64,000 nucleotides of DNA from Anthoceros angustus (Eukaryota; Streptophyta; Anthocerotopsida; Anthocerotales; Anthocerotaceae), in the NCBI GenBank assembly GCA_010909165.1, contig VJWM01000302.1, positions 47,214 through 111,213 of the forward strand, given 5' to 3'. Positions 33,241-43,666 of the stretch are shown here, piece by piece. Positions within the stretch are counted from its first letter, which is position 1. Each line of letters opens with the position of its first letter. Both the position numbers and the translations under genes were made by a program. The notes below the pieces were generated by a model. The model made no database searches. It was given only the letters and a program-made list of their open reading frames with translations, and was not told where the DNA came from.

Positions 33241-33639
33241 GGCGAAGACGGCGCCTCGGTCAGGGCGCGCATCTTCTCGGGATAGCAAAGACATTTATGG
33301 TGTGGAGGCGGAAGGCTGATAAAAAGGAATGAGCAATCCGAGGGACATGGATTGCTGATGTTTACGGGAGGAAACACCGAAAGAGGTGGATGTGCGTAGA
33401 CAGACAGATCCCAAAAGCAGAAGAGCCTAGCCAGTGTGTGTGGGTGGTGTGCGAGTGAAGGAAACAAAGATTTTTTCACATCAGCAATCCCTGGAAGAGG
33501 CGATAGGGACGCAGTTGTTCATGCTGAAGGGCCCAAGAGGCAACCCATGATTCAGCAGATGCTACAAAGCACCCAAGATTGCTGACGAAGGAGTAGTGAC
33601 ACCATTCAGATAAGTTGATGGTGGACTTCAATGAAAGCT

Positions 33640-35380
33640 CTGTAGACTATTCTTTGCTGTTTTACTCAGGTCGTTCCATTCTTGACTGGGCCACTCTAGC
33701 AGAGATTGAACCAGCCTACTTGTGGCAGAGGCTCTGGATTGAAGTGGTTGATAAACTAACTTGGCTGGCAGACTAGACTGAAGAGGGGACCAATACTAAC
33801 TTCGATGAAATGCCATACATAGTATCCCGCAGAGGAAGAGATTGAAGAAGTGATGGTGTTTTTGCGCTTGGGTTGGACAAACGAAGTCACCCCAACCCAG
33901 GAAGCTTGTCGTGCCGCTCCTCAATCCTTGTCAGTGCGAAGACCTGGTGGTCAATTTGAGTGGAGTCAGAGTCCCATTCGTGCCATAGACTCTGAAGAGA
34001 GTCGTACTGGTGCAAGGATGGAGTACGAGCCGGCTCCTAGCAAAAATGATGTGTTCACCGGCAGACAAGGGAGCATGTCTCTTGCTGATTTCGAGGAGAA
34101 ATTCAGGTGGGCAATCGACGAAATGGTGCTTAAATACAAGTCTGAGTTCACACCAGAGATGGCGTTGAGGAAGATGAGCACGTTCCTGGCAGGTGAGGCT
34201 CTAACATGTTATCGTGACAGCAAGGATCAGATTCTGTAATGCTCGCACTATCAAGATCAAGGCTGGCAAGGCCTTAAAGAGAGATGAAGAAGAGGACGAG
34301 GCAACGGGTTCAGCCCAACAGGCGATTACCTATTTGGTAGATGAAATGTTTGTCAAATTCGTGAGATGTTTCCGTGTCTTCGATAGAGAAGATACAAGAA
34401 TTGTCAAAATTCACCATTAGGCCCAGTGAACCTCTAGGTCTGCTTACTTAAGGTTGAGGCAACTGGTGAAAGATACGAAAGTGAAGACGCGGAAGCCGCT
34501 TGAGATATATATCGCACCTTGCTGTGCGGAGCAGAAGGGTGATCGCCAACTTTCTGCACATGATGCACGGGGCAGAATATGAGCTAGATCAAGCATATGA
34601 AATGGCCGAGAGGGTCATGAAAGGTGATGCTATGACTAACGCATATTGGGAGGAGCACAATGTGGTTAGAGGACATCAGAATGCTTCGAATCCACATAAG
34701 GCTCAAGGAAGAAATGTGTATCGGGAACCCACACCGGTGACTGTTCAATGAAGGAACTCACCTCCTAAGGAGCGGCCAGTCAATAGCGCTGCAACTTCGA
34801 AAGCTATGATTAAATGTTTGCGATGTAGAGGGCCACACAAGGCATTTGAGTGTGAGCACCGAGTTGGTGGAGCGAAGGAAAAGGAAGTGTGCAGAGCATG
34901 TGGCAAGACAGGGCACACTGAGGCAGCCTGCTGGCAATCTCATCCAGAGTTCAGGCCAAAGGGAGCTGGAGAACGAACGGTTGATAAACCAAAGCCGACG
35001 GTGAACTACACACGAAAGGCACTGCTTAGCGAAGTGCAGAGATTGCAAGAGCAGTTGGCGATGAGTGTGAGTGTAACAGGAAGCTCTAGTGGTCCAACTG
35101 TCGAATACGACTCGGATGAGGACGCATATGCGTTGATGGCAGGAAGACCAATTTGCTCAAAGGAGAATAGTGTGGATTTGGGAAAGAATGTCAAAGAGAA
35201 GCGAGTTGAGGAGAGAAACCAACTCCGAATGCCCAGATCCTTCAGACAAATGGAAGATGAAGCGTCTAGGTTGGAAAAGAAGAATGTCACACTCAGTGCG
35301 GAAGTCTTGCTTGAGAAGGCAATGGAAATTCCTGTGATGAGCTTGCGAGACCTGGGGGGTCAAAACACAGCCATTTAAAC
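33640..35380 (+). pseudogene. Gyp-E gag with two zinc knuckles
   Basis: Structural protein of the element. A retrotransposon-gag helix region lies at 34,050-34,239 (FTGRQGSMSLADFEEKFRWA, FLAGEALTCYRD). A middle part at 34,500-34,750 reads RRVIANFLHMMHGAEYELDQ. The open frame 34,806-35,378 (190 codons) has two CCHC knuckles: C-x2-C-x3-H-x4-C at residues 4-16 and C-x2-C-x4-H-x4-C at residues 29-42, followed by a coiled-coil-like segment (LLSEVQRLQEQLAM) and an acidic DSDEDAYALM. Two knuckles, the first with a short spacing, is unusual for plant gypsy gag. The earlier parts are broken by frameshifts. Confidence 0.8.
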
Positions 35381-35382
35381 AA

Positions 35383-35900
35383 ATGATGCAAGCATGGATC
35401 AGAAAAGAGTCCGCAGATCTGGGAGTACCCGAACTTGCCAGTTTAAGAGGTGATCACCTGAAGCCAGGAGCAAGAGGCAAAGGTGGAATTGCGTTGGTGA
35501 AGAACCAAAATCGCGAAGTCACGGTCAATGGTTTTGCTCCGAATTGTGTATTGGTGGACACGGTGCCGATCCAAGTGTTACTAGGGCTCGAGTTCAAGAG
35601 GCGCTCAAACTATATGGTGATAAGTTGAAACCAAGTGATGTGCGCATCACTACCTCTGCGGGCACCAAGGAACAAGTAATGGGAATGACCCGTGATCCTG
35701 TCAGAATCGAATTCAAACCTGGCACACCAGATGCATGTGTGATTGAAGTTCGATGCTTAGTATGAGATGCCAAAAATTATGATGTGCTGCCTGGTGCCGA
35801 TGCCACACATGGACCAGCCATGGGGGTGGATCCATTACATGCGGTAGCGTTCTACCGACCGAGGTGGCAGGAGGGAGACTTCACACACGTTGCCAGAATT
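35383..35900 (+). pseudogene. Gyp-E aspartic protease
   Basis: A retropepsin-like domain. A frameshift splits the active site: NGFAPNCVLVDT in one frame continues as GADPSVTRARVQEALKLYGD in the next, giving V-D-T-G-A. The later part, EFKPGTPDACVIEVRCLV, then YDVLPGAD and GPAMGVDPLHAVAFYR, matches the flap and the 'ILG.D' end of retropepsins. Only one base is needed to join the frames at the active site. It lies directly before the methyltransferase module and the potassium-channel fragment. Confidence 0.75.
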
Positions 35901-36039
35901 CCACTGGAGATGACAAGGCGAGATGAAAAACCCAGGAGCATGCTAGCGATAAGGGCATGTGTAGCTCAAAGCGTCGATCGCAAAGAGATGTGGCAGAAAC
36001 GCAGGAGATGATGGCGATGAAGTGCAAAACACAAAGAGG

Positions 36040-36775
36040 AGTTTGTGTGTGTTGGGTTGCAGTGACTCGCTTGCGTACACTGTCTTGTTTACCTACTTGC
36101 TAGCCGCCCGCTACCGCACTCGAGGACACATGGATTGGCTCATCCATGCACGACTTCAAGCAAAAGAGCCTGTGGAGCGGTACATAGCGACCTATGCGTC
36201 CATAGTCACAGCCACCACGGTTGGCTATGGCGATCTCCATCCCGTGAACATGAGGAGATGGTGTTACATCTTCTACATGCTCTTCAATCTCGGACTCACG
36301 GCCTACGATCGGCAACATGACCAACCTCGCCATCACCGGTCGAACTCGAAGCTATGTGAGTAGACCAAAACATACCTCTTGTGGTGCTGAAGTCGCGGTC
36401 TGGATGCATGTGCATCTGTAACATGATGTTCCACTTCTCCTCTTATGATGACTCGTGCGGTGTTCGATTTCACCGCCCAAACCCCTGTCGTGCAGAGCAG
36501 ATGCTTGCACATGCGTTTGAAGTTCAAAACCGAGAGTCAAGCAAACCACCCTAGCTCTCGCCCAAGGCAATTCGCTCGATGTTGCCGAGATCCTGCTCAT
36601 GCCTATTGTGAGGCGTACTTGTTCAAGAATGTGTCGATGATTTGCTTCACCTCCAACCAATCTCTCCGCCCTTCTTTCCGTTGTCCCGAGGTTGTGTGCC
36701 AGGGCAAATCATCTCGAATGCCATCGCCATCTTGCAGAAAGAAAAGTGAACATGTACGTGAAGTCAACCTGTGAC
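36040..36775 (+). pseudogene. Fragment of a plant AKT/KAT-type potassium channel (two exons)
   Basis: The plus strand contains the channel pore: [18 protein letters not shown]-type text in one frame, then [13 protein letters not shown] (K+ selectivity filter TVGYGD), [13 protein letters not shown] and, after a 2-base loss, IGNMTNL. A donor (AT|GTGAGT) follows RTRSY at about 36,355. Coding resumes at about 36,445 with the C-linker (AVFDFTAQ, MRLKFKTES, then LPRS and NVS-DDLL-like text). The exons sit in a retroelement between protease and methyltransferase. The intron shows that genomic DNA, not mRNA, was captured. No acceptor AG is visible. The fragment lacks S1-S4 and most of the nucleotide-binding domain. 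Confidence 0.78.
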
Positions 36776-36779
36776 TTAA

Positions 36780-37004
36780 GCAGTACGACAAGGGAGTATG
36801 AACGGCGTAAAGGCAATCGGGGTTGGCGATCTCTAATAGGTGTTCAGAGAATGGTGGCGGACTTAAGTCGTGAGGAATTGCGCATCGACAATGAGATAGT
36901 TTGTTGGCGGTGATGAACAAGGAGTTCACCTTCTAGAGCTTTGTTCAGGAATCAGCAGCGGATTAGAAGTGGTGCTACGGTGTGGGATCCAAGTTAAGAA
37001 GTAT
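36780..37004 (+). pseudogene. Gyp-E DNA methyltransferase, N-terminal part with motif I (first copy)
   Basis: The frame carries RMVADLSREELRIDNEIV and then, at 36,936, ELCSGISSGLEVVLRCGIQV followed by KKY. This is motif I of C5 cytosine methyltransferases (the S-adenosylmethionine-binding F-x-G-x-G-type loop). It is cut at 37,004 by the TG of LTR-G. The same 69 bases recur at 38,089-38,156 where the domain continues. A one-base loss sits just before ELCSGI. Confidence 0.75.
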
Positions 37005-38088
37005 TGATCGGTTTGTAAGCTGATAAGCGTACAAGATAAACTTTCATCAAATAAAGAATGAATACAAAAATGTGTTTGAGATGTGCCTTTTATACTTGAC
37101 TTAATAACGCTTCACTTAACCCTAACTAGCATTGCTTAACTATAGGTTTGCTTTGTATCCAACACTCCCTCTAAAGCACCTATTAGGTAAGTGATGTATG
37201 AATAATGAGGTTCACATTGCTCGGATCACCCTTAGCGTTCCTTGTCAGCTGCTCTGCGCCGCGGCTGCTCCGGGCGTAAAACCCAGAACCCTCAGGCACG
37301 GGGGCATTCGCTACCACAGTCTTGCTTGCGTGCATCATCTTCCTTGGCCTCCCCACCGCGATATTGCCCAGCCACCACGCTCGCCGTCGCCTCAACGCCA
37401 TGAGGACTCGCAGCGGAAGAGACACCAGTGACGTGAGGCCATGTGTGCGTGAGCGTGGAGAAGGCCGCACAGGAACAAGGGCTAGCGTTGCGGGACCCGC
37501 GTGAATGGGTCGCCTGCAACTGGAGGAACTTGTCGAGATTAAATAGCTTCCGGTGGTATGGGACATACCGAGGACTGCGAGCTTACGTGGCGGAAGGACC
37601 CGACCGTTGCCAGTTTCCGCTTCTCGGAATCGCGGCTCCTTTGCGGCTAAGTTGAGGCGCCACGAGGATAATGGAGCTCGAGTCACTGGCTTTGGGATCC
37701 GTTGCCTGTACGACGCAAGATGTGAAACCCGCCTTGTAAAAGAGCCAGCACGGGATGATTTAATCCTAAGGTTAGCTTCATCCATCCCGTCTGTCCTTGT
37801 GAGTGTGCAATCTGCTATGTAAGTGACCTAACGTGTATCCTAGACTCCCTCTGATGAGCTTGCTGTGTGCAGTTACGTGTGCAGGCAGGTGAACTGCTAG
37901 ACACTCCATACCACACCTAGGGAACTTCAGGGTTCCCGCCCCCCCCCCCCCCCCTTTTCACCAGATAAGTCCTATGACCCATCCTTGAAGTAGGCAGAGT
38001 AATCGGCTAACCCAAGACCCTCAAGATGCTGATAGTGCTTGTGTTTTGGCAAGCCCTTTGTGAGGATGTCGCCACGTTGTCCTCTCTG
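37005..38088 (-). mobile_element. Copia LTR fragment LTR-G plus Cop-F-type 3' fragment inserted in the methyltransferase
   Basis: A minus-strand copia LTR at 37,005-37,164 starts TGTTGGATAC and has TATAAAAGGC at 37,083-37,094. Its purine tract (TTTAGAGGGAG) lies at 37,165-37,175. The following 670 bases are unrecognised; a 200-codon minus frame at 37,183-37,785 is Arg/Ser/Ala-rich without a known domain. At 37,849-38,088 comes a fragment matching the 3' end of Cop-F (40,393-40,615): purine tract and RNase H tail. It includes a run of 19 C at about 37,940. The insertion is composite and truncated. Confidence 0.65.
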
Positions 38089-38990
38089 GAGCTTTGTTCA
38101 GAATCAGCAATGGATTAGAAGTGGTGCTATGGTGTGGGATCCAAGTTAAGAAGTATACCCAGGTGGAGTCAAATGAAAGGACACGAGCCGTATCTGACTG
38201 TTGCAAAATAGATCCCGAATCGCCAAAGAAAATGCAATAAGAGGTTTCAGAGCGTATTGCACATCATGCTCGTGTAGGAAAACGTCAGCTTGAGGCCATC
38301 AGCTGTCCAGTTGATATGGTGTTCGCATGATGGGAATGTAAAACGTTTTCCAAGGCAGGACGTGGGCTGGGTGATGGTATAAAGTTGGCGATGGAGGTTA
38401 TCCGGATTTTAAGAGAAGTGCAACAAGCGAATCCCGCATGCTGGTATTTACTGGAGAACGTTTGTGGGGCATTTGACAAACGGGAACATGTGAGGAAGGG
38501 ATATGAACAACTCAGAAGCTGGTTGGGCAATGAGTTTATCATTGATGCATCGCAAATAGGATCGTATGCTCATCGTATTCGGAGTTTCTGGACGAATATA
38601 TTCAGTGTGGATGTACTCAGACAACATCGTAGCTTGACGGTACCAAAGAAACGATGGGTAGATGAGATATTGGAAGAAGGACGGAAGTCGCAACAAGTTC
38701 GCAAAATGGATAGGTTGCCACATTATCCCGTCAATGTGGTGGGCGAACCAAGGCGAGCATGGCCCACGCTTGTTAGCACGGCTCAGTCGTATGCTTTTTG
38801 GCGAGGAGGAGACGGTATGGTTCTGGATTCGAAGGTGATGAGATCGGGAACCTCCGATTTTAACGAGCGAGCTATGGGTTTTGATGCGGCGATCGCCACA
38901 CATGGTGTTTCGAGGCCTATCGTTGCAAGTTGATGGGAGCTTTTGATCTAAACGCTGTGGGTTGATCAACATAGGTCGGCAACGCAAATA
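38089..38990 (+). pseudogene. Gyp-E C5 cytosine DNA methyltransferase domain
   Basis: The enzyme would methylate cytosine in DNA. Motifs occur in canonical order: I, ELCSGISNGLEVVL (38,089), then KKYTQVESNERTRAV; IV, DMVFA-stop-WECKTFSKAGRG (38,313-38,360), with the nucleophile Cys at 38,337; VI, YLLENV (38,445-38,462); VIII, YAHRIRSFWTN (38,566-38,598); IX, PTLVSTAQSYAFW and ERAMGF (38,763-38,885); X, a GAFDLNAVG-type end (38,934). P-C-Q is replaced by E-C-K. Motif order excludes the rearranged plant DRM type; ENV and FWTN are closest to DNMT3-like enzymes. It lies between protease and RT, in sense. Stops at 38,328 and 38,238 may be reading errors. From 38,385 to 38,933 the frame is open. 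Confidence 0.88.
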
Positions 38991-39066
38991 GTCACATGTC
39001 GCTCAGAAGGCAAAGGGCATTTACAGGTGTCAGACAGAGAGATGGATCTACCATCTAACGCAGTCA

Positions 39067-40392
39067 ATGAAAGTTATGCGTAGAGATGAACAGGCAAGTT
39101 GTAAAGACTTCAGTGAGAAGGAATCAAAGGCCAAACACATTTGGCAGATATGTGGAGACTTGGCTGGGAAGGATCAACAGAGAATTATTGACATGTTAGA
39201 AAGGAATCGACATGCATTTGCATTCAGCTGGGAGGAGCTGGGAAGATATGATCGCATAAAATTCAGAATCGAGACCACCACGACTGAGCCAGTATTCAGA
39301 AGGAGACACAAACTCAACCCCTCAGAATGGGACATTGTGGACAAACGATGCAAAGAGTTAGAGGCAGCTGGTTTGATCAGAAAGTCGACTTCTCGGTATG
39401 CTGCAGCCACAGTGTTGCCTCTTAAAAAAGATGAGAACGGCGAATGGAAGGATAGGCGCATGTGTGGTGATTATCGAGCCCTGAATGAAGTAACTCCCAT
39501 GGAACGATACCCGATGCCTACTCCTGATGAGATCTTTGACGCCATTGGGGAAGCCACCTATTTTACCACGTTAGACTTCCGATCCGGCTTCAACCAGATT
39601 GTCATTGAGGAAGGCGACAAATGCAAAACAGCTTTTTGGGGCAAGGAACAGCTGTGGGAGTGGGAGACCATGCCGTTTGGACTCAAGAATCGTCCATCTA
39701 CTTTCGTGAGAGGTAGCGACTTAGAGTTGTGGGCTAACCTTCATGAAATGCTACATCGATGATATTCGTATTCACAGCACTGAGGAGCATCCGGAACATC
39801 TAGAGATTTTGCTGCAAAGATTATCAAGCTCGGTCAAGGCCCACCTGAAATGCAAGTTTGCGTGACAAAGAAATTGAATACTTGGGACACAAGATTGTGC
39901 CAGAGGAGGAGTTCCCCAATTGGCCAAGATACAAGTCTCAATCTCATGCCAAGGCCAAAGGACGTGCCGCCTTAAGAGCTTTTCTAGGACTTAATTATTA
40001 TCAAGATTTATCAGAACATGAGCAGCACGTGTGTGGTGTATACGAACTTTGAAGAAGGGCATTCAATGGCATTGGGGAAGGAGCATGAGCATGGAATGAT
40101 TTGAAGGAGCAATTAGCGTAAAGACCAAAGGCTCGAAGGCCCAACTTTGAGAAGCCATTCATATTGTATACGAATCGGAGTGCCGTGGGCATAGGTGTGC
40201 TTGCTCAAACAGATCAAAGCGGTGAGGAGGTCGTGGCATACGCAAGTAGATCCAACAATTCCGAGGCAAACTATTCCTCCTATGAAGGGAATGTTTGGCT
40301 GCGTATGGGCCTTGCATTTCGTGTGTATTTGTTTGGTCGTAGTTTTCACCGGTGATCGACCATCACCATTGCAGTTAATGACAAACATGAAG
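39067..40392 (+). pseudogene. Gyp-E reverse transcriptase and RNase H start (unit 1)
   Basis: A 231-codon open frame at 39,067-39,762 covers fingers and palm: IKFRIETTTTEPVFRRRHKL, AAGLIRKSTSRYAAATVLPL, MCGDYRALNEVTP, TTLDFRSGFNQIVIEEGDKC, MPFGLKN. The catalytic YIDD follows at 39,752-39,763 after a frameshift, then the thumb (EYLGHKIV, LRAFLGLNYY) and an RNase H start (FEKPFILYT). RNase H is cut at 40,392 by Cop-F. The RT is typical of Ty3/gypsy but is not close in wording to the Tat-like Gyp-B and Gyp-D. It is the best-preserved RT in the window. Confidence 0.92.
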
Positions 40393-43300
40393 ACTCCCTC
40401 GATGAGCTTGCGTGTGCGATTCGTGTGCAGGCGGGTGAACGCTAGACACTCCATACCACACCTAGGGAACTTCGGGTTCCCGCCCCCTTCCCCTTCACGG
40501 ATAAGTCCTATGACCCATCCTTGAAGTAGGCGTAATCGGCTAACCCAAGACCCTCAAGATCTTGATAGTGCTTGTTTTGGCAAGCCCTTTGTGAGGATGT
40601 CGCCACGTTGTCCTCTCTGGACGTAGTCCACTTTAACCACACCTCTCTCGACCACATCCCAGCGTGGTGATCTTTGAATTTCAATATGTTTAGTACGTGC
40701 ATGAAATCTAGGATTTGCCACTAATGCCGGTGACATATTGTCACAATGTAACTTTGTAGGTGCCATCTGTCTGGTCAAGGTCCTTGAGGAAGGGGCTCCC
40801 ACTCCTTCCTTGGAAGCATCTAAGTGATTTGTACTCTCCTCTGTGGAGGAGAGTGCTATGGATGTTTGCTTTTACAAGACCGGTTGGCAGTCAAGAGAGG
40901 AAGAAGCGAGGTTGAGAGACTCTTTCGAATCACTATCGGATGCCCGATTGTCGTGAATCCTTCCGGTAAGCATTTTACAGCCATCGCTTCAGAATAAGCG
41001 TCATATGTGTTCCTTTCAAATATCGAACACACGCTTGGCTGCTGGGCTTTTCAGTCGCTCGAGCGTGAGCTAGCATATTGGATATCTGCTGGTCCAGTTT
41101 GCAACAAATGAGAGCGCCCGCGTGCCTATAGGGAATAGCGACATGTCTTTGATCTCTCCCTCATTGCGGACCGCTCCTTTGGTAAGCTTCATTCACGCCA
41201 TATGGAGTGGACGCCTGCTTGATCCATTTTAAACTTACGCAGATTTCTCCTATGTACTTGTGTTGATGGATTATTATGACCTTCGTCGACCCTAAGTATC
41301 TGTATTGTGCGAGCTCCCGATATCCTTCATGTCATATCGGGTCCTCAAATATATCATAATGCCTTGACCCTTGACCTTCCACTTTGTTTTAGCCCATTTC
41401 GAGTTTTAGGACTTTGCGAGATAACGCTTGTCCCGGTATCCCTCAGCATCATATAAATCTCTTCATCAAGTGCTCGTAGAGGAAGGTACAGACACGTCCA
41501 TTTCTTTGTAGATCCAAGTCAAGCTCGTGACCAAAGCAAGTATGATCCTAATGGATCGTGTGTTACTACAGGGAAGGTCTCCTGGTAATCCAAGCCTTCA
41601 ACCTGTGTGAAGCCTCTTGCTACAAGTCTAGCTTTGTATCTAGCAATTTCCCCCTTTGCATTTAATTTTAGCTTGAACACCCACTTACAAGATATCGGCT
41701 TTCTCCCTTGTGGCAGATCTGTGAGGACCCAAGTCTCGTTTTTAATAAGAGATTGATATTCGTCCTCGATGGCCACCTTCCACTTGAGACTGTCAGGGCA
41801 TGAGATGGCCTCTTTGTAGGAGCGAGGCTCAAGAGCCGGTAAAATGTCGACCATAGCTCCAAAAGTCCTCCAGTCAATAGAGGCATATGGGCTCCTTCCA
41901 TCCCTCGAGGAGGTCATGCCTAGTGGAGCAGCGGTTCGAGTTGGGTTCGCCACATGCTCAAGTTGCGCAAGTTCGGGAGGAGGCTGAGCAAGTCAATATC
42001 ATCCGGCGCATGTTTGGGACAACATTGTCGAGAATTTCACTATGGCTATCATCGACTGGCGTCTTCCCCGATGCGAGATCCTCCGAGCGGCAGGAGCCAT
42101 GGGTGGCACAGCAGTGCAGAGGCTCGGCATCATCTTGGGGATACAACAGACATCGGGTCGTCCACGGTTCGAACTCCTTCCGAGCGAGCGCGTCAAGAGG
42201 GATGAGAGCAGTTGGGACTCGATAAAAAGTAACACTACGGGCAAGGGTAACAATCAGAGCGAGCATCATATAACTTATAAGCCTTGGGCATTTCTATGCA
42301 GAAAGAGGAAAGCTGGGCCCTGTTGTCCAATTTCTTCCGCTTCTCGGCGAGGATATAAGCATAGGCCTTGGAACCAAAAGCGAAGAGAGGCTCGAGGGAA
42401 AGGGTGCCAGCAATAAGCACTCTTTTTGACGGTATGGCTCAAGTCACGTTGCTTTCACAGAGCGGTGGTAGCAAACTTTCAATTCATGCTCAGTGTTCGG
42501 CTCAGCAGTCTATTCCATGCTGGTGTTGAGAAATGGGGGCACCACCCGGTGGTGGTGAATTTTCGAGATATACATGGACTAACTCCATAGGAACATTTGC
42601 TCATGTCATTCTTGGGCAACAGGGCTGGTGGCCCAGAATACAAGACTACATAAGCGGAAGATCCTTAAAAGCGGGGATGCAAGGGTTCTCGGTGGCGGAA
42701 AGCTTGGACATGTCTATGAGCTTGTGCCGATTAGCATGCCCTAAGCGCATGCCACAAAGATGCCAGTGCTGGGAATTCAAAGAGGCTCTGTAGAATAGGC
42801 TGCGGGGGGCGAACACACTCTGACAAGCAAGCCGGATCATGCTCAGTACTCCCTTGAAGAACCTGATTGTTGGATGGCCCACCTTGTAGAAGCGCAGCCC
42901 TCACCGCATCAACCCGCATCTCATATAGGCGGGATCGCATGAGTTTGCTCAACGACAACAGTTCTTGGCCATATCTCGGGACAAAAAGTACACCATGGTG
43001 CGGTCGAACCATCATCAAGGAGGAAAAGCGGTGCCATGACCCTCAACTCATGAGGCTAGTATCACTCCGCTCATCTCCAAGCAACACCTTTTCTTTCATG
43101 TTACATAATGTTAAAGTTGAAAAAAGGTGCTTGTCATTGCAGATGTGTGTGGTAGCACCAGAGTCCAGGTACCAACATCCAGCATCATGCAAAGAGCTTG
43201 CGAGGCAAACAGTAAGAATCTTTACTGTGCCTTTGGAGCTTTCCCCCTTTTCCTTGACTGCAACGTGTGCGGACTGCTTTGAGACTTTCTGTGGGTCGCC

Positions 43301-43666
43301 GGCCTTCTTCTTAGGCACTCACGAGCCCAATGGCCAGCCACCACACCATTGCAATTCCCGGTTCAGCGGGAGGCGAACGAAGATGAATCTGCTCGACCTC
43401 CACTTGCCTTCCGTGTGCTTTGGGTCCGAAATTTTACAGAAGGACTTTGTCACCTTTGGTTTTATGTCCTCCTGCGAGTTAATACATTCTTCCCGAAGCA
43501 GGCACCGATGATCTCCTCTAGTGATGGAGGGAGGAGCACACTTCGAGTCCGGATAGGGGCATTGAAGCTCTTGATAAAGGTTTGATATGAGGGTGGCGGG
43601 GAGGTTTTGCTACCTCAACTTCATCGATGGTGGATCCAAAAGCCTTCATTTGGGCTCGCTGCCTAA
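40393..43666 (-). mobile_element. Cop-F, truncated Ty1/copia element without LTRs
   Basis: A minus-strand copia body. From right to left: a zinc knuckle remnant near 43,330-43,370 (GHWAREC-like); protease with WYLDSGATTHICNDKHL at 43,180-43,120; a pre-integrase region (LGHANRHKLIDMSKLS) at 42,750; RT with CKWVFKLKLNAKGEIARYKA at 41,690-41,630 and ARGFTQVEGLDYQETFPVV; an MKD-type later RT part near 41,340; and an RNase H end (GDILTKGLPKQAL) at 40,600. The integrase core and the YVDD box are missing. It starts exactly at its purine tract (ACTCCCTC, 40,393) with no LTR. It replaces about 850 bp of Gyp-E that exist in unit 2 (52,777-53,626). Confidence 0.85.

Noticed and set aside
36040-36775. 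A working potassium-channel gene
   Set aside because: Only the pore and linker exons are present, frames are broken, and the sequence is enclosed by retroelement genes.
37183-37785. 200-codon minus-strand open frame as a functional gene
   Set aside because: No domain, an Arg/Ser/Ala-rich composition, and a position inside a composite copia fragment. It could still be a captured fragment, but nothing supports a function.
37938-37957. Run of 19 C as a G-quadruplex or regulatory element
   Set aside because: The Cop-F copy at 40,483 has a short mixed C/T tract at this point; the long run is more likely a homopolymer expansion or sequencing artefact.
38089-38990. A host DRM or DNMT2 gene as the source of the methyltransferase motifs
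   Set aside because: Motif order is canonical, not rearranged as in DRM; the motif IV surroundings differ from DNMT2; and the domain lies in sense between protease and RT.
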